From positions 7,054-71,053 of the forward strand of contig DAHWSH010000025.1 of assembly GCA_027338645.1 (NCBI GenBank): a DNA stretch of 64,000 nt, read 5' to 3'. Shown in pieces: positions 16,937 through 26,488 of this stretch. Within the stretch, counting starts at the first letter, position 1; every line of letters starts with the position of its first letter. The notes beneath the pieces are model-generated. The model made no database searches, had not been told where the DNA came from, and saw only the letters and a list, made by a program, of their open reading frames with translations. Origin of the DNA: JAJZIH01 sp021785265 (lineage in GTDB: Bacteria > Pseudomonadota > Gammaproteobacteria > JAKAQQ01). Both the position numbers and the translations under genes were made by a program.

Positions 16937-18286
16937 ATGGCCCTGACCCCGATGACCCCGCGTGAAATTGTCGCGGAACTGGACCACTACATCATCGGAC
17001 AGGACGATGCCAAGCGGGCGGTCGCCATTGCCCTGCGCAACCGCTGGCGCCGCGCCCAGCTCGCCCCGGAACTGCGAGCGGAAGTCACCCCCAAGAACAT
17101 CCTCATGATCGGTCCCACCGGAGTTGGCAAAACCGAGATTGCTCGCCGTCTGGCCCGCTTGGCCCACGCGCCCTTTCTCAAGGTTGAAGCCACCAAGTTC
17201 ACCGAGGTGGGGTACGTGGGTCGTGACGTGGATTCGATCATCCGGGATCTGGCAGAGATGGCCGTCAAGATGGAACGGGAAGCGGCCCTGCACGAGGTCG
17301 GCCTCCAGGCCGAAACAGCGGCCGAAAACCGTATCCTCGATGCGCTTTCAGGCCAAGGGCGGACGGCTTATGGATTTGCTCCCGCTCCCGCACCCCGTCC
17401 CGAGACTTCCCGTGCGGCATTGCGTGATGCGCTGCGCTCAGGAGCGCTCGACCCGGAGGAAATCGAAATCGAACTGGCCGTGGCACCTGCGGGACTCGAG
17501 ATCATGACGCCACCAGGACTCGAGGAAATGAGCGGTCAACTCAACCAGATGTTCCGCCAACTGGCGGGATCAGGCCAGAGCCGGCGCCAGCGCCTGCGCG
17601 TCGGGGAGGCCAAAAAACGCCTGGTCGAGGAGGAATCACTCAAGCTCATCAACGAGGATGAACTGCGGACCCGGGCGCTTGCGGCTGTGGAACAGGACGG
17701 GATCGTCTTTATCGACGAGTTTGACAAGATTACCCGCCGGTCGAGCGAGGCCGTGGGTGGAGCGGATGTCTCACGCGAGGGTGTCCAGCGCGACCTCCTC
17801 CCGCTGATCGAGGGATCAACCGTGAGCACCCGCTACGGGCTTGTCCACACTGACCATATCCTCTTTATCGCCTCGGGTGCTTTTCATGTGAGCAAGCCCG
17901 CTGATCTCATTCCCGAACTCCAGGGCCGGTTGCCGATCCGGGTCGAGCTCCAGGCCCTTTCGAGCGACGACTTCGTCCGCATCCTCACCGAGCCCGAGAA
18001 TTCCCTGACTCGCCAATACGCAGCCCTCTTGGCCACCGAAGGCGTGACGCTGCGCTTCGAGCCCGATGGCGTACAACGCATCGCCGAGATTGCCCACGAG
18101 GTGAACACCCGCACGGAAAACATCGGCGCCCGGAGACTGCATACCGTCCTCGAGCGCCTGCTCGAGCTCGCGTCCTTCCAAGCCCCGGACATTCGAGATC
18201 GTGAAATCGTGATTGACCGGACCTACGTCGAAAGCCGTCTCGCCGGGATCGCCGGCAACGAGGATTTGAGCCGGTATATTCTCTGA
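16937..18286 (+). CDS. hslU: ATP-dependent protease ATPase subunit HslU
   Basis: 449 aa AAA+ unfoldase partner of HslV. Walker A GPTGVGKT at residues 59-66, Walker B VFIDEFDKI near 256-264, the I-domain between, sensor-2 region TRTENIGARRLHTVLERLLE, and the C-terminal SRYIL that docks into HslV. Length is as in E. coli. It ends the plus-strand run; the following 190 bases are without a recognised element. Confidence 0.96.
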   Translation: MALTPMTPREIVAELDHYIIGQDDAKRAVAIALRNRWRRAQLAPELRAEVTPKNILMIGPTGVGKTEIARRLARLAHAPFLKVEATKFTEVGYVGRDVDSIIRDLAEMAVKMEREAALHEVGLQAETAAENRILDALSGQGRTAYGFAPAPAPRPETSRAALRDALRSGALDPEEIEIELAVAPAGLEIMTPPGLEEMSGQLNQMFRQLAGSGQSRRQRLRVGEAKKRLVEEESLKLINEDELRTRALAAVEQDGIVFIDEFDKITRRSSEAVGGADVSREGVQRDLLPLIEGSTVSTRYGLVHTDHILFIASGAFHVSKPADLIPELQGRLPIRVELQALSSDDFVRILTEPENSLTRQYAALLATEGVTLRFEPDGVQRIAEIAHEVNTRTENIGARRLHTVLERLLELASFQAPDIRDREIVIDRTYVESRLAGIAGNEDLSRYIL

Positions 18287-18476
18287 CGAGATCGTGCACC
18301 CAGGCTGATCCCAACCTCCAAACCGAAGGCGACCCTGACCCGGATCCACTCGCACTTCCCGTGTCGGCTCCAGGATCCGGGGATTCCGCGATGCTGGAGG
18401 GGAGACCCTGACGATCCCCGCAGCGCACCGACGATCTGCCAGCAAACCGTGCCTCAAACAGAGGGTCGCCGCCCTT

Positions 18477-20342
18477 CTACCCCACTCCGGGATCTCCATC
18501 GATCCCGGCTCCACGCGCGACGAACTCCCTGGCTTTTTCACTGAGTCCGGATCGGCGCAAGGTCTCGACGGGCACGCCTTGCCGATCCGCCAGGACCCGC
18601 ATTTCCTCAGTGAGGTTCATCGAACAGAAATGCGGCCCACACATCGAACAGAAATGGGCGGTCTTATGCGCCTCCTTGGGGAGGGTTTCATCATGGAAAC
18701 TCCGGGCCCGCTCGGGATCGATCGACAGGTTGAACTGGTCCTCCCAGCGGAACTCGTACCGGGCCAGACTGAGCGCATTGTCCTGGAGCTGGGCACCCGG
18801 GAACCCCTTCGCAAGATCGGCCGCATGCGCCGCGATCCGGTAGGCCATGAGGCCATCCCGTACATCCGCTCGGTTAGGAAGACCGAGGTGCTCCTTGGGC
18901 GTGACATAGCAGAGCATGGCCGTTCCGGCCCCCCCGATGACCGCCGCGCCAATCGCTGAAGTGATGTGGTCATAGGCAGGTGCGACATCGGTCGTGAGCG
19001 GTCCCAGGGTATAGAACGGGGCCTCGGCACAAAGCGCCAACTCACGCTCGACATTCTCTGGAATCCGCTGCAACGGAATGTGTCCCGGTCCCTCGATCAT
19101 CACCTGGACTCCGTGGTCCCAGGCCTTCCGTGTCAGTTCTCCGAGGGTGGCCAGTTCAGCAAATTGGGCCTCGTCGTTGGCATCGGCAATCGATCCGGGC
19201 CGAAGTCCATCCCCCAGTGAAATCGACACGTCATAGGCCGCAAGGATCTCGCAGAGCTCGTCGAAATGGGTATAGAGGAAGTTTTCCTCATGGTGAGCCA
19301 GACACCAGAACGCGAGGATCGATCCCCCGCGGGAGACGATGCCGGTGACCCGACGGGCCGTGAGGGGAAGATGGGCGAGCCGGACACCCGCATGGATCGT
19401 GAAGTAATCGACTCCCTGCTCGGCCTGTTCGATCAGGGTTTCTCGGAACGCCGGCCAGTCGAGCGCCTCGGCCCTTCCGCCTACTTTTTCCAGCGCCTGG
19501 TAGATCGGCACGGTCCCGATCGGGACGGGCGAGTTCCGCAGGATCCATTCGCGAGTCTCGTGGATCTCGGCTCCCGTCGACAGATCCATGACGGTGTCAC
19601 TGCCCCAGAGTACGGCGCAGGCCAGTTTCTCGACTTCCTCCGAAATCGAGGAGGTCACGGCGGAATTGCCGATGTTGCTGTTGATCTTGACCCGGAACCG
19701 GCGACCGATGGCCATCGGTTCAACTTCCGGGTGATTGATATTGACCGGCAGGATCGCACGGCCCGCGGCGATCTCCTGGCGCACACATTCCGGGGTAACC
19801 AGGGACGGAGAGGTCATCAATCCCGCATGCTGTCTGAGGAGCTGCTCATACCGGGGATCTTCCCGCAAATGTGCAAGGCGGACGTTCTCGCGCAACGCGA
19901 CGAACTCCATTTCGGGCGTGATCCGTCCCTCCCTGGCATAGTGGAGTTGGGTCACCTGAACCCCTGGGCGTGCACGACGGATCTTCCGGTTGCGAAAGGG
20001 GTGGCCGACCCGCAAGCGTTGCGTGGCAAGCGGAGAGGCCACCGGTTCGGTATCGTCCCGTTCGGCAATCCAGCCGTCGCGGACGGGGATCAGCCCACGC
20101 TGAAAATCTTTCTCCACGGCGGGATCACCATAAGCTCCCGAGGTCTCGTAGAGCGGGATCGGAGGATTGGGCCGAATCATCCCGTCGCGCGTGGTCGGGC
20201 TCTGGATCACTTCGCGGTAGGGAACCCGGAGGTCCGGGCGAGAACCGGTCTCGTAGCGACGTTCAGAGCCTGGGGGCGGTTTGGGCAGCTTGGATCCCAG
20301 ACGGGCCAAGCTGTCCTCGATGCGGGTTTCGGGTCTGGACAT
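18477..20342 (-). CDS. thiC: Phosphomethylpyrimidine synthase ThiC
   Basis: 621 aa radical-SAM enzyme making HMP-P from AIR in thiamine synthesis. Its [4Fe-4S] motif CX2CX4C is visible in HFCSMCGPHFCSM near residues 563-573. Other family blocks are INSNIGNSAVTSSISEEVEK, TIHAGVRLAHLPLTARRVTG and EGPGHIPLQRI. The ATG at 20342 has a strong GGAGGTG five bases upstream, and a TPP riboswitch precedes it on the same strand. Monocistronic here; no other thi genes in the window. Confidence 0.97.
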   Translation of the reverse strand: MSRPETRIEDSLARLGSKLPKPPPGSERRYETGSRPDLRVPYREVIQSPTTRDGMIRPNPPIPLYETSGAYGDPAVEKDFQRGLIPVRDGWIAERDDTEPVASPLATQRLRVGHPFRNRKIRRARPGVQVTQLHYAREGRITPEMEFVALRENVRLAHLREDPRYEQLLRQHAGLMTSPSLVTPECVRQEIAAGRAILPVNINHPEVEPMAIGRRFRVKINSNIGNSAVTSSISEEVEKLACAVLWGSDTVMDLSTGAEIHETREWILRNSPVPIGTVPIYQALEKVGGRAEALDWPAFRETLIEQAEQGVDYFTIHAGVRLAHLPLTARRVTGIVSRGGSILAFWCLAHHEENFLYTHFDELCEILAAYDVSISLGDGLRPGSIADANDEAQFAELATLGELTRKAWDHGVQVMIEGPGHIPLQRIPENVERELALCAEAPFYTLGPLTTDVAPAYDHITSAIGAAVIGGAGTAMLCYVTPKEHLGLPNRADVRDGLMAYRIAAHAADLAKGFPGAQLQDNALSLARYEFRWEDQFNLSIDPERARSFHDETLPKEAHKTAHFCSMCGPHFCSMNLTEEMRVLADRQGVPVETLRRSGLSEKAREFVARGAGIDGDPGVG

Positions 20343-20397
20343 GGTTCACCTCCAAGCAAGCGGAGTGAAGACCACGCCCGGGCCCATGCCCGCAAGC

Positions 20398-20471
20398 CTT
20401 CCCTCCGCCGGTTTTGCCCGGATCAGGTTCCAAGGGTCTTTCTCAGCCCACCCAGGGGCACCCCCGGCTTG
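20398..20471 (-). ncRNA. TPP riboswitch
   Basis: Reading the minus strand, the element has the classic THI-box blocks: GGGGGTGCCC, then GGGCTGAGA, then ACCCTTGGAACCTGATCCGG, then the closing GGCGGAGGGA. It lies about 55 nt upstream of thiC. Its position close to the start suggests translational control of the Shine-Dalgarno, since no terminator T-run is seen between it and the ATG. Confidence 0.95.
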
Positions 20472-20503
20472 TCCGGCCGACCGACTCAGCCGACCGGACC
20501 TTC

Positions 20504-20511
20504 AGTATAGC
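20504..20511 (-). promoter_or_regulatory. Extended -10 promoter of thiC
   Basis: Minus strand reads TGCTATACT, an extended -10 (TGn plus TATACT), about 33 nt ahead of the riboswitch. No consensus -35, as allowed for extended -10 promoters. Confidence 0.45.
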
Positions 20512-20522
20512 AAGCGGGTCGA

Positions 20523-21446
20523 TCAGTCGACGAGTTCATCAAAACGCTCATAGTCAATCTGCCAGCGCCCGTCGGCACGCCGCTCCGTGACGTCAGCGAA
20601 CCAGCGGTTCCAGCGCAGGTCAGCCATCCGGTAGCGGTGCTGGGCATGGACGGCCTGGCCGAAGGTTCGATCATGCCCGGTAAAGTTGACCAGGATAAAG
20701 GTATCGTCATCCTCGGGATCCACAGACTCCGGTTCGACGCAACCCGCGAGCGGACTGTCCGGACGAATTTCGTGCATGACGAGCCAGGTCAAGGCAAACA
20801 GCGGGGTATGCGACCTCACGAGTGGCAACTCATGGATACGGCGGAGTAGGCGTCCTTCCGAGCTTTTCTCGGAACGGATCAGGAAAGCACCCAGAGTGCC
20901 TCCCGTGATGAGATTATGACGGCTGTTGGCCAGACGGAATACCAAAGTCGGCGTTCCCTGGAATCGGGTGATCAAGGCATGGCGGCTGAAGCGGATCCGG
21001 GAGGAGGGACGTGAAACCCGGGCAAACATCACACCGGTTACGAGCGCGAGCCCCATGAGGCCAATCATGGGTTCGAGGGCGGTCAGAGCTTCGCTATAGC
21101 GGTCGGTCGGATACCACAACCCCGAACCCAGGGTCGTGAGCGTCTGGGTGCTGAAAAAAAACGCATCCCAGAACGAGCCCGGAGGGAGATGGGCGATCCC
21201 CGCGCGATCCAGCCAGAACAACAGGCCGAACACGCAGTTGACGAGAATGTAGACGCCCAGCACGAACAGGAGAAACCAGCTCCAGCGGGTGGTCAGCAGC
21301 CAATAGTAAAAGTCCCGGAGCCAGCTTCTGGGCTGACCCAGAACCACTATGGAGGCACGGGTACCAAAGGGATAATCCCCGGAACCGCCAGCGCCATCCG
21401 TCTTCCTTGTGACTCGTCCGGTTCGCTTCAGTTTTTCTGGGGTCAT
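20523..21446 (-). CDS. KirBac-like inward-rectifier-type ion channel with non-canonical filter
   Basis: 307 aa from ATG 21446 (the frame is open to 21551, but that would run towards the divergent gene). Two membrane helices flank a pore: helix 1 around WSWFLLFVLGVYILVNCVFG, pore helix FWDAFFFSTQTLTT, helix 2 MIGLMGLALVTGVMFARVSR. The C-terminal half is the beta-rich cytoplasmic Kir domain (FSRHALITRFQGTPTLVFRL, then ANSRHNLI). The filter reads TTLGSGLWYP instead of T-V-G-Y-G-D. The conserved filter Tyr is therefore Ser, and the Asp is Leu. K+ selectivity is doubtful; it could conduct other monovalent cations or be non-selective. Confidence 0.85.
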   Translation of the reverse strand: MTPEKLKRTGRVTRKTDGAGGSGDYPFGTRASIVVLGQPRSWLRDFYYWLLTTRWSWFLLFVLGVYILVNCVFGLLFWLDRAGIAHLPPGSFWDAFFFSTQTLTTLGSGLWYPTDRYSEALTALEPMIGLMGLALVTGVMFARVSRPSSRIRFSRHALITRFQGTPTLVFRLANSRHNLITGGTLGAFLIRSEKSSEGRLLRRIHELPLVRSHTPLFALTWLVMHEIRPDSPLAGCVEPESVDPEDDDTFILVNFTGHDRTFGQAVHAQHRYRMADLRWNRWFADVTERRADGRWQIDYERFDELVD

Positions 21447-21537
21447 GCCCGTAGACCGTAGGCCGCCGACTCGTCCGCCTGAGAAGGATCCTATGCTAAC
21501 ATTTAACGCAAGACAGTTACGCCAGCGCAGTCTTTCC

Positions 21538-22215
21538 ATGCTCGATTTCAACTCGGCCGCGCTCCGCCACCAGATGGTCGAACAGCAGATCCGGGCCAGT
21601 GGGGTTCTGGATCCGACCGTGCTTGCGGTTTTCGACGAGATTCCCCGTCATGCCTTTGTCCCTGACCCGTTCCAAAAACTGGCCTATGCCGATTGCGAGA
21701 TTCCTCTGGATCACGGTGAATCGATGCTGACCCCCATCTTCCAGGCCCGACTGGCCTCGGCCCTGGACCTGGACAGGACGGAACGGATCCTCGAAATCGG
21801 TACTGGTTCAGGATACCTGACGGCCTGCCTCGCCTGCCTCGGTGCCGAGGTGACCACCATCGATCTCCATCCAGATTTCATTAAAGCCGCCGAGCAACGC
21901 CACCAAACACTCGGACTTCCCCATCCGGTCCGCTACCTCGCAGCCGACGGTCATCGCTTTCCGGCAGAGCTCAAGGACGAACGCTTTGACGCCATCGCCT
22001 TGACGGGATCCCTGTACCTATCGGAACCCAGTTTTTACAAGGCACTCGAACCGGATGGGCACCTCTTCATGGTCCTCGGTACGGACCTCGTGCAAAGCGC
22101 ACGCCGCATCCGGCGCCTGGGCGACAGTTTTTCCTTCGAGGAGACCCGCCTTTTCGAAACCCGCATTCCCCAACTAAAAAACGCCCCCAAGCCTTCGGAG
22201 TTCCAGTTTTCCTGA
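21538..22215 (+). CDS. Protein-L-isoaspartate O-methyltransferase family protein
   Basis: SAM-dependent methyltransferase of the Pcm family, 225 aa from ATG 21538. MVEQQIRASGVLDP and DEIPRHAFVPDPFQKLAYAD are family blocks, and ILEIGTGSGYLTACLACLGA is motif I for SAM binding. An upstream ATG at 21493 has a better Shine-Dalgarno (AAGGA) and would add 15 residues; the later start fits the usual N-terminus of the family. In many Gammaproteobacteria a Pcm-like gene sits directly before tolC, as here. True repair activity on isoaspartyl residues is not certain for this tolC-linked subgroup. Confidence 0.85.
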   Translation: MLDFNSAALRHQMVEQQIRASGVLDPTVLAVFDEIPRHAFVPDPFQKLAYADCEIPLDHGESMLTPIFQARLASALDLDRTERILEIGTGSGYLTACLACLGAEVTTIDLHPDFIKAAEQRHQTLGLPHPVRYLAADGHRFPAELKDERFDAIALTGSLYLSEPSFYKALEPDGHLFMVLGTDLVQSARRIRRLGDSFSFEETRLFETRIPQLKNAPKPSEFQFS

Positions 22216-22238
22216 TGTGTGTGGAGCATCCCCGGCTC

Positions 22239-22268
22239 TTTACCCGACTTGATGAATACTGATATACT
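22239..22268 (+). promoter_or_regulatory. Putative sigma70 promoter of tolC
   Basis: TTTACC (22239-22244), 18-nt spacer, TATACT (22263-22268) preceded by TGA, so it also fits an extended -10. It lies 27 nt ahead of the tolC ATG. Confidence 0.5.
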
Positions 22269-22294
22269 CCAGTAAAACGCCTGAGGTTCACCCG

Positions 22295-23695
22295 ATGCGA
22301 TCGCGCTTAGCCCTCCTCCCCCTCCTACCGCTTGTGATGGTCACGCTCGGGCTCAGCCCAGCTGGCAGGACCTTGGATCTCTGGACGGTCTACCAGTTGG
22401 CCTTGCACAATGACCCCCAATATCAGCAGGTCCTTGCCACCGCCAAGGCGAGCGAGGAGGCCCGACCTCAGGCGCTGGCCGCCCTCCTGCCGCAGGTCAG
22501 CCTTGCTGCCTCTCTGACCCAGGTCAACACGGATTCGACCCGGGTTTCCAGTTTTTCCATTCCCGGCAACAAGTTCGCCTATTTCACGGGATTGAGTGCC
22601 TCGAATACCCCTACCCGGGCCTACACGGCACAGCTGACTGAAACCCTTTTCAACTGGGCAGACTGGCAGTCGCTGCATGAGGCAGACTTGACCGGGGCTG
22701 AAGCCTTGGCCACCCTCAACGCCAGCATTCAAAGCATCCTCCTCACTGTCAGTCAGGATTATTTCAACGTGCTTTACGCCGAGGATGTCCTCGCCGCACA
22801 ACGGGCTGCGGAAAAAGCTTTCGCCAGCCAGCTCGCCCTGGCGGAAGAACAGTACAAGGTGGGACTTCAACCCGTCACGGCGGCAGAACAAGCCCGGGCA
22901 TCCTATGATCAGGCAGCCGCCCAGGTGATTGCCGACAAACTCAGCCTGACGACTGCCAAAGAGGCACTCGAGGCTCTGATCGGCGTACCCGTCGTCCGTC
23001 TGCGTCCCCTCGTCCACCAACTGCCACTCGCCCGACCCGCGCCGGACAATCTCAATCACTGGATCAATCAAGCCGTCGCCCAAAACCCGACCCTGATCGC
23101 GGCGCGCCTGGCCGCCGAGGCCGGGCACGCCAATGTCAGCGTCCAGCGGGCCCAAGCCTATCCCTCCCTCGACCTCGTGCTGAGCCACGGGCGCAGTTTT
23201 ACAACGGGCACTTCATCGCAAGCCTCGCCGACAGCCTCTCTCTCGGCACCGGCAGTCTCCGGGACCAACACCAACGTGCTCGGGCTCGACCTCAGCTGGC
23301 CGATCTATTCGGGCGGACTCATTGCCTCCCGGGCCCGGCAGGCACGTTACGAGTACGAAGCGGACCTCGCCCAAAGCGCCACAACCGAGCGGACAACAGT
23401 CTCCGGCACACGGACCGATTTCCTGTCCGTGATCTCGGAGATGGCACAGGTTCGAGCACTTAAACAGAGTGTGCGCTCAAGCCGGATCGCCCTCCGGGCG
23501 ACTGAGGCGGGCTACAAGGTCGGCACCCAGACCATGGTCGACGTCCTGACGGCCCGGCAGACCCTGCTCACGGCTGAGGAAAGTTACGCCCTAAGCCGCT
23601 ACAACTATCTGATTGCGGTTCTGACCCTAGACCAGGATGCCGGCACCCTCACTCCTGCAGTCATCCAGTCAATCAATCACTTTCTCCTGCATTGA
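22295..23695 (+). CDS. tolC: TolC family outer membrane efflux channel
   Basis: 466 aa outer-membrane channel component of type I secretion and RND/ABC efflux systems. It has a signal peptide (residues ~1-26). DLWTVYQLALHNDPQYQQVL is the standard TolC start, and two internally similar helical repeats are visible: LSQDYFNVLYAEDVLAAQRA-like in the first half and GTRTDFLSVISEMAQVRAL in the second. There are no MFP or inner-membrane partner genes beside it, as for E. coli tolC, so it is probably shared by several pumps. Its 3' end overlaps the convergent waaA gene by 27 nt. Confidence 0.92.
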   Translation: MRSRLALLPLLPLVMVTLGLSPAGRTLDLWTVYQLALHNDPQYQQVLATAKASEEARPQALAALLPQVSLAASLTQVNTDSTRVSSFSIPGNKFAYFTGLSASNTPTRAYTAQLTETLFNWADWQSLHEADLTGAEALATLNASIQSILLTVSQDYFNVLYAEDVLAAQRAAEKAFASQLALAEEQYKVGLQPVTAAEQARASYDQAAAQVIADKLSLTTAKEALEALIGVPVVRLRPLVHQLPLARPAPDNLNHWINQAVAQNPTLIAARLAAEAGHANVSVQRAQAYPSLDLVLSHGRSFTTGTSSQASPTASLSAPAVSGTNTNVLGLDLSWPIYSGGLIASRARQARYEYEADLAQSATTERTTVSGTRTDFLSVISEMAQVRALKQSVRSSRIALRATEAGYKVGTQTMVDVLTARQTLLTAEESYALSRYNYLIAVLTLDQDAGTLTPAVIQSINHFLLH

Positions 23696-24991
23696 GCTTC
23701 TAAGGCCCGGCTCCGTTGCGGCGGACCGGGCCTGTCGCCACCAGTCCAAAAGAACCATGACGAGGCTGGCCATGCCGTTTCCGGTCTCGGTGATCGTCTG
23801 CAGCGCACGCTCGGCCCGGTCAGCACGTTCGACCGGTTGGGTCAAGAGGGTCAGAATTGCTTGGGCCAGTTCTTCAGCATCGTGGACGATGACCATGGCC
23901 TGCGCTTTGACGAGTCGAGCGACCACTTCATGGACGTGCTCATGGAAGGGGCCCATGATCACCGGGCAACCCTGCTCGATGGCTTCGATCAGGTTGTGAC
24001 CTCCGAGTGGCACAAGGCTCCCACCGATGAAGGCAGCATCGCCCGCCGCGTAGAACGCCGTCAGTTCACCCAGGGTGTCCAAAACCAGAATCCCACCGGG
24101 CTCTGGCCGCTGTTGGAGACTGCGTCGGGCCAAGGGGAGTTTCCAGGTTTCGTTTTCATCCCGAATCGCCTCCGCCCGCTCCGGATGGCGAGGGGCCAGA
24201 ACGGCAATCGCCTGCGGCAGGTGGGTCCTGATCAACTGGTGGGCCGTGAGCATCATGCCCTCTTCCCCTTCCCGAATGCTGCCCGCAATCCAGACCGGAT
24301 GACCGCCCAGGGTCTCGAGACGCAGAACCTGCCCTTTTTCGGCTGCCTCGGCTGACGGTCGTCCCCTCAACTTCAGGTTGCCGCTGAGCCTGACCCGGTC
24401 GGGATCGACGCCCAGCGCAATGAAGCGCCGGGCCTGAATCTCATCCTGGGCCCAGATCCGATCCAGGCTGTGCAAGGCAGGCCCAAAAAGCGGCAAAAAG
24501 CGCTCGTAGCGCCCGAGTGACCGGTCGGAAATCCGACCGTTGACGATGGCCATGCGGACACCCCGACCAGACGCACGGCGGATGAGGGTAGGCCAGATTT
24601 CCGTCTCGATGATGATGCCGACCGCGGGCTCAAGACGGTCCAGGAAGCGATCGACCCAGACGCTTCGGTCCCAAGGCAGAAAGTGCACCGGCGTGGAGTT
24701 TCCGAGTGCTTTTACGGCCTGCTCCCGCGCGGTCGCCGTAAAGGTGGTGAGGACCACCGGCAGGTCCGGCTCCCGCTCGTGCAGGCCCCGGACCAGATTG
24801 AGGGCCACCTGAAGTTCGCCCAGCGAGGAGGCGTGAATCCAGAAGGTGGGGCCGGACTTGTGAGGGATGCGCCCCCATCGCTCAGTCCAGGCGGGAGAGT
24901 GACCGGTCTGTAGCCGACCCTTGCGTCCCAGCCACCCCAGGGCGAACGGGGAGCTGACGGTCATGCAGAACTCGTAGAGGCGCTCCCACAT
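23669..24991 (-). CDS. waaA: 3-deoxy-D-manno-octulosonic acid transferase
   Basis: 440 aa GT30 enzyme that adds Kdo to lipid IVA at the inner membrane. An N-terminal membrane anchor region precedes FWIHASSLGELQVALNLVRG, which holds the catalytic Glu. Further family blocks are IETEIWPTLIRRASGRGVRM, NGRISDRSLGRY, LSGNLK, IGGSLVPLGGHNLIEAIEQG and PVIMGPFHEHV. Its ATG directly follows the hldE stop codon (TGA then ATG), so heptose and Kdo steps are co-transcribed. Confidence 0.95.
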   Translation of the reverse strand: MWERLYEFCMTVSSPFALGWLGRKGRLQTGHSPAWTERWGRIPHKSGPTFWIHASSLGELQVALNLVRGLHEREPDLPVVLTTFTATAREQAVKALGNSTPVHFLPWDRSVWVDRFLDRLEPAVGIIIETEIWPTLIRRASGRGVRMAIVNGRISDRSLGRYERFLPLFGPALHSLDRIWAQDEIQARRFIALGVDPDRVRLSGNLKLRGRPSAEAAEKGQVLRLETLGGHPVWIAGSIREGEEGMMLTAHQLIRTHLPQAIAVLAPRHPERAEAIRDENETWKLPLARRSLQQRPEPGGILVLDTLGELTAFYAAGDAAFIGGSLVPLGGHNLIEAIEQGCPVIMGPFHEHVHEVVARLVKAQAMVIVHDAEELAQAILTLLTQPVERADRAERALQTITETGNGMASLVMVLLDWWRQARSAATEPGLRSSMQEKVID

Positions 24992-26419
24992 TCATTCCTC
25001 CCCCACCCGTGAGTTCCGGATCGCCTCGATGATGCGGGTGGTCGAGTGGCCCTTGAGATAAGGCAGTACCTTGACCGAGCCACCCGCCCGCTCGACGCAG
25101 GTCGCCCCCGCAATGGATTCCGGTTTCCAGTCTCCTCCTTTGACCAGGATGTCCGGGAGGAGCCGGCAGATCAGCCGTTCCGGCGTTTCCTCGTCGAATG
25201 GCACGACCCAGTCCACCGAGCCCAGTGCCGCAAGGACCGCCATACGCTGTTCCAGGGGGATGACGGGACGTCCTGATCCCTTGAGGGCTCGGACGGAACG
25301 ATCGGAGTTGACCGCGACGACGAGTGCATCGCCGAGAGCACGCGCCTCGGCCAGGTACCGCACATGGCCGGCGTGGATGAGGTCAAAGCAGCCGTTGGTC
25401 ATGACCAGCCGAAACCCACGGGACCGGAAGTCGCGGACGAGCAGGATCAAGGTCTCTTGATCGACCACTCCGGAGGAGGCCGGATGGATGGCAGGGGCTT
25501 CCAGGAGTTCGGCGGCCGTGACCTGCGCGGCACCGAGCTTGGCCACCACGAGTCCGGCGGCACGGTTCGCGAGTCGGGCCGCCTCCTCCAGTCCAGCTCC
25601 GGCGGCGAGGACCGCCCCGAGCGTAGCCGCGACCGTATCTCCGGCCCCGGTAACGTCGGCCACTTCGTGGGCTTCCGCAGGCAGAGCCAGTATCTTGCCA
25701 CTGGCCTCGATGAGGAGCATGCCTTCTTCACCCAGCGTGATGAGCAGGCCGTCCAGCGCAAGATCAGCCCGCAGACGCTGCCCTCGCGACTCGAGGTCGG
25801 ATTGTTCCGGGCAAACTCCGGCTACTGCCTCGAACTCCGCCCGATTGGGGGTCAAAAGCGTGGCCCCGCGATATTTCGCGAAATCCCTCCCTTTGGGATC
25901 CACGATCACCCCCTTGCCCTGCTTTTTGGCCTTCTCAATCCACTCGGAAGTCCGGTTCAAGCTTCCCTTGCCATAATCCGAAAGGATCAACAACTGAGCG
26001 CTTTGCAACCTGTCTGTCAGCCTCGACCCCCAGGCATCATTCCAACTCCCCCGGGGAGCCTCCTCAAAGTCGAGCCGCACCAACTGCTGATGCCGTGACA
26101 AGACTCGCAGTTTGCTGATGGTCCGAAAACCCGGGTCAACAAAAAGCTCCTGCCGGACCCCCGACTCCTCAAGCAGTTCAATGAGCCGCCGCCCGTCTTC
26201 ATCGTCACCAATCACGCCGATGAGATCAGCACCACAGCCCAGGCTAGCCAGATTGACCGCCACGTTGGCGGCACCGCCCGGTCGTTCATGGCGCTCCGAA
26301 ACCCGGACGATCGGAACCGGAGCTTCGGGGGAAATCCGTTCGGTCTCGCCGGTCCAGTAGCGATCCAGCATGACATCGCCCACGACGAGCACACGTGTCT
26401 TCGAAAAATCGATCCCCAT
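24992..26419 (-). CDS. hldE: Bifunctional heptose 7-phosphate kinase / heptose 1-phosphate adenylyltransferase
   Basis: 475 aa from ATG 26419; the frame continues to a TTG at 26440. Residues ~1-320 form a PfkB-type kinase (VVGDVMLDRYWTGE, HERPGGAANVAVNLASLG, DVTGAGDTVAATLGAVLA). Residues ~335-475 form the nucleotidyltransferase with TNGCFDLIHAGHVRYL and VVAVNSDRSVRALKGSGRPV. Both halves look complete. It makes ADP-heptose for the LPS inner core. It is divergent from lpxL with overlapping 5' regions, so promoters of the two must lie within about 70 nt or inside the genes. Confidence 0.95.
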   Translation of the reverse strand: MGIDFSKTRVLVVGDVMLDRYWTGETERISPEAPVPIVRVSERHERPGGAANVAVNLASLGCGADLIGVIGDDEDGRRLIELLEESGVRQELFVDPGFRTISKLRVLSRHQQLVRLDFEEAPRGSWNDAWGSRLTDRLQSAQLLILSDYGKGSLNRTSEWIEKAKKQGKGVIVDPKGRDFAKYRGATLLTPNRAEFEAVAGVCPEQSDLESRGQRLRADLALDGLLITLGEEGMLLIEASGKILALPAEAHEVADVTGAGDTVAATLGAVLAAGAGLEEAARLANRAAGLVVAKLGAAQVTAAELLEAPAIHPASSGVVDQETLILLVRDFRSRGFRLVMTNGCFDLIHAGHVRYLAEARALGDALVVAVNSDRSVRALKGSGRPVIPLEQRMAVLAALGSVDWVVPFDEETPERLICRLLPDILVKGGDWKPESIAGATCVERAGGSVKVLPYLKGHSTTRIIEAIRNSRVGEE

Positions 26420-26488
26420 GGGCGTCCGGGAATATGCCAAAATGCCCGGGAATCATACCATGCGATTCATGTTCGACCCACCAGACCG

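Noticed and set aside
19266..20510. 414-codon plus-strand open frame
   Set aside because: Antisense to thiC and its riboswitch.
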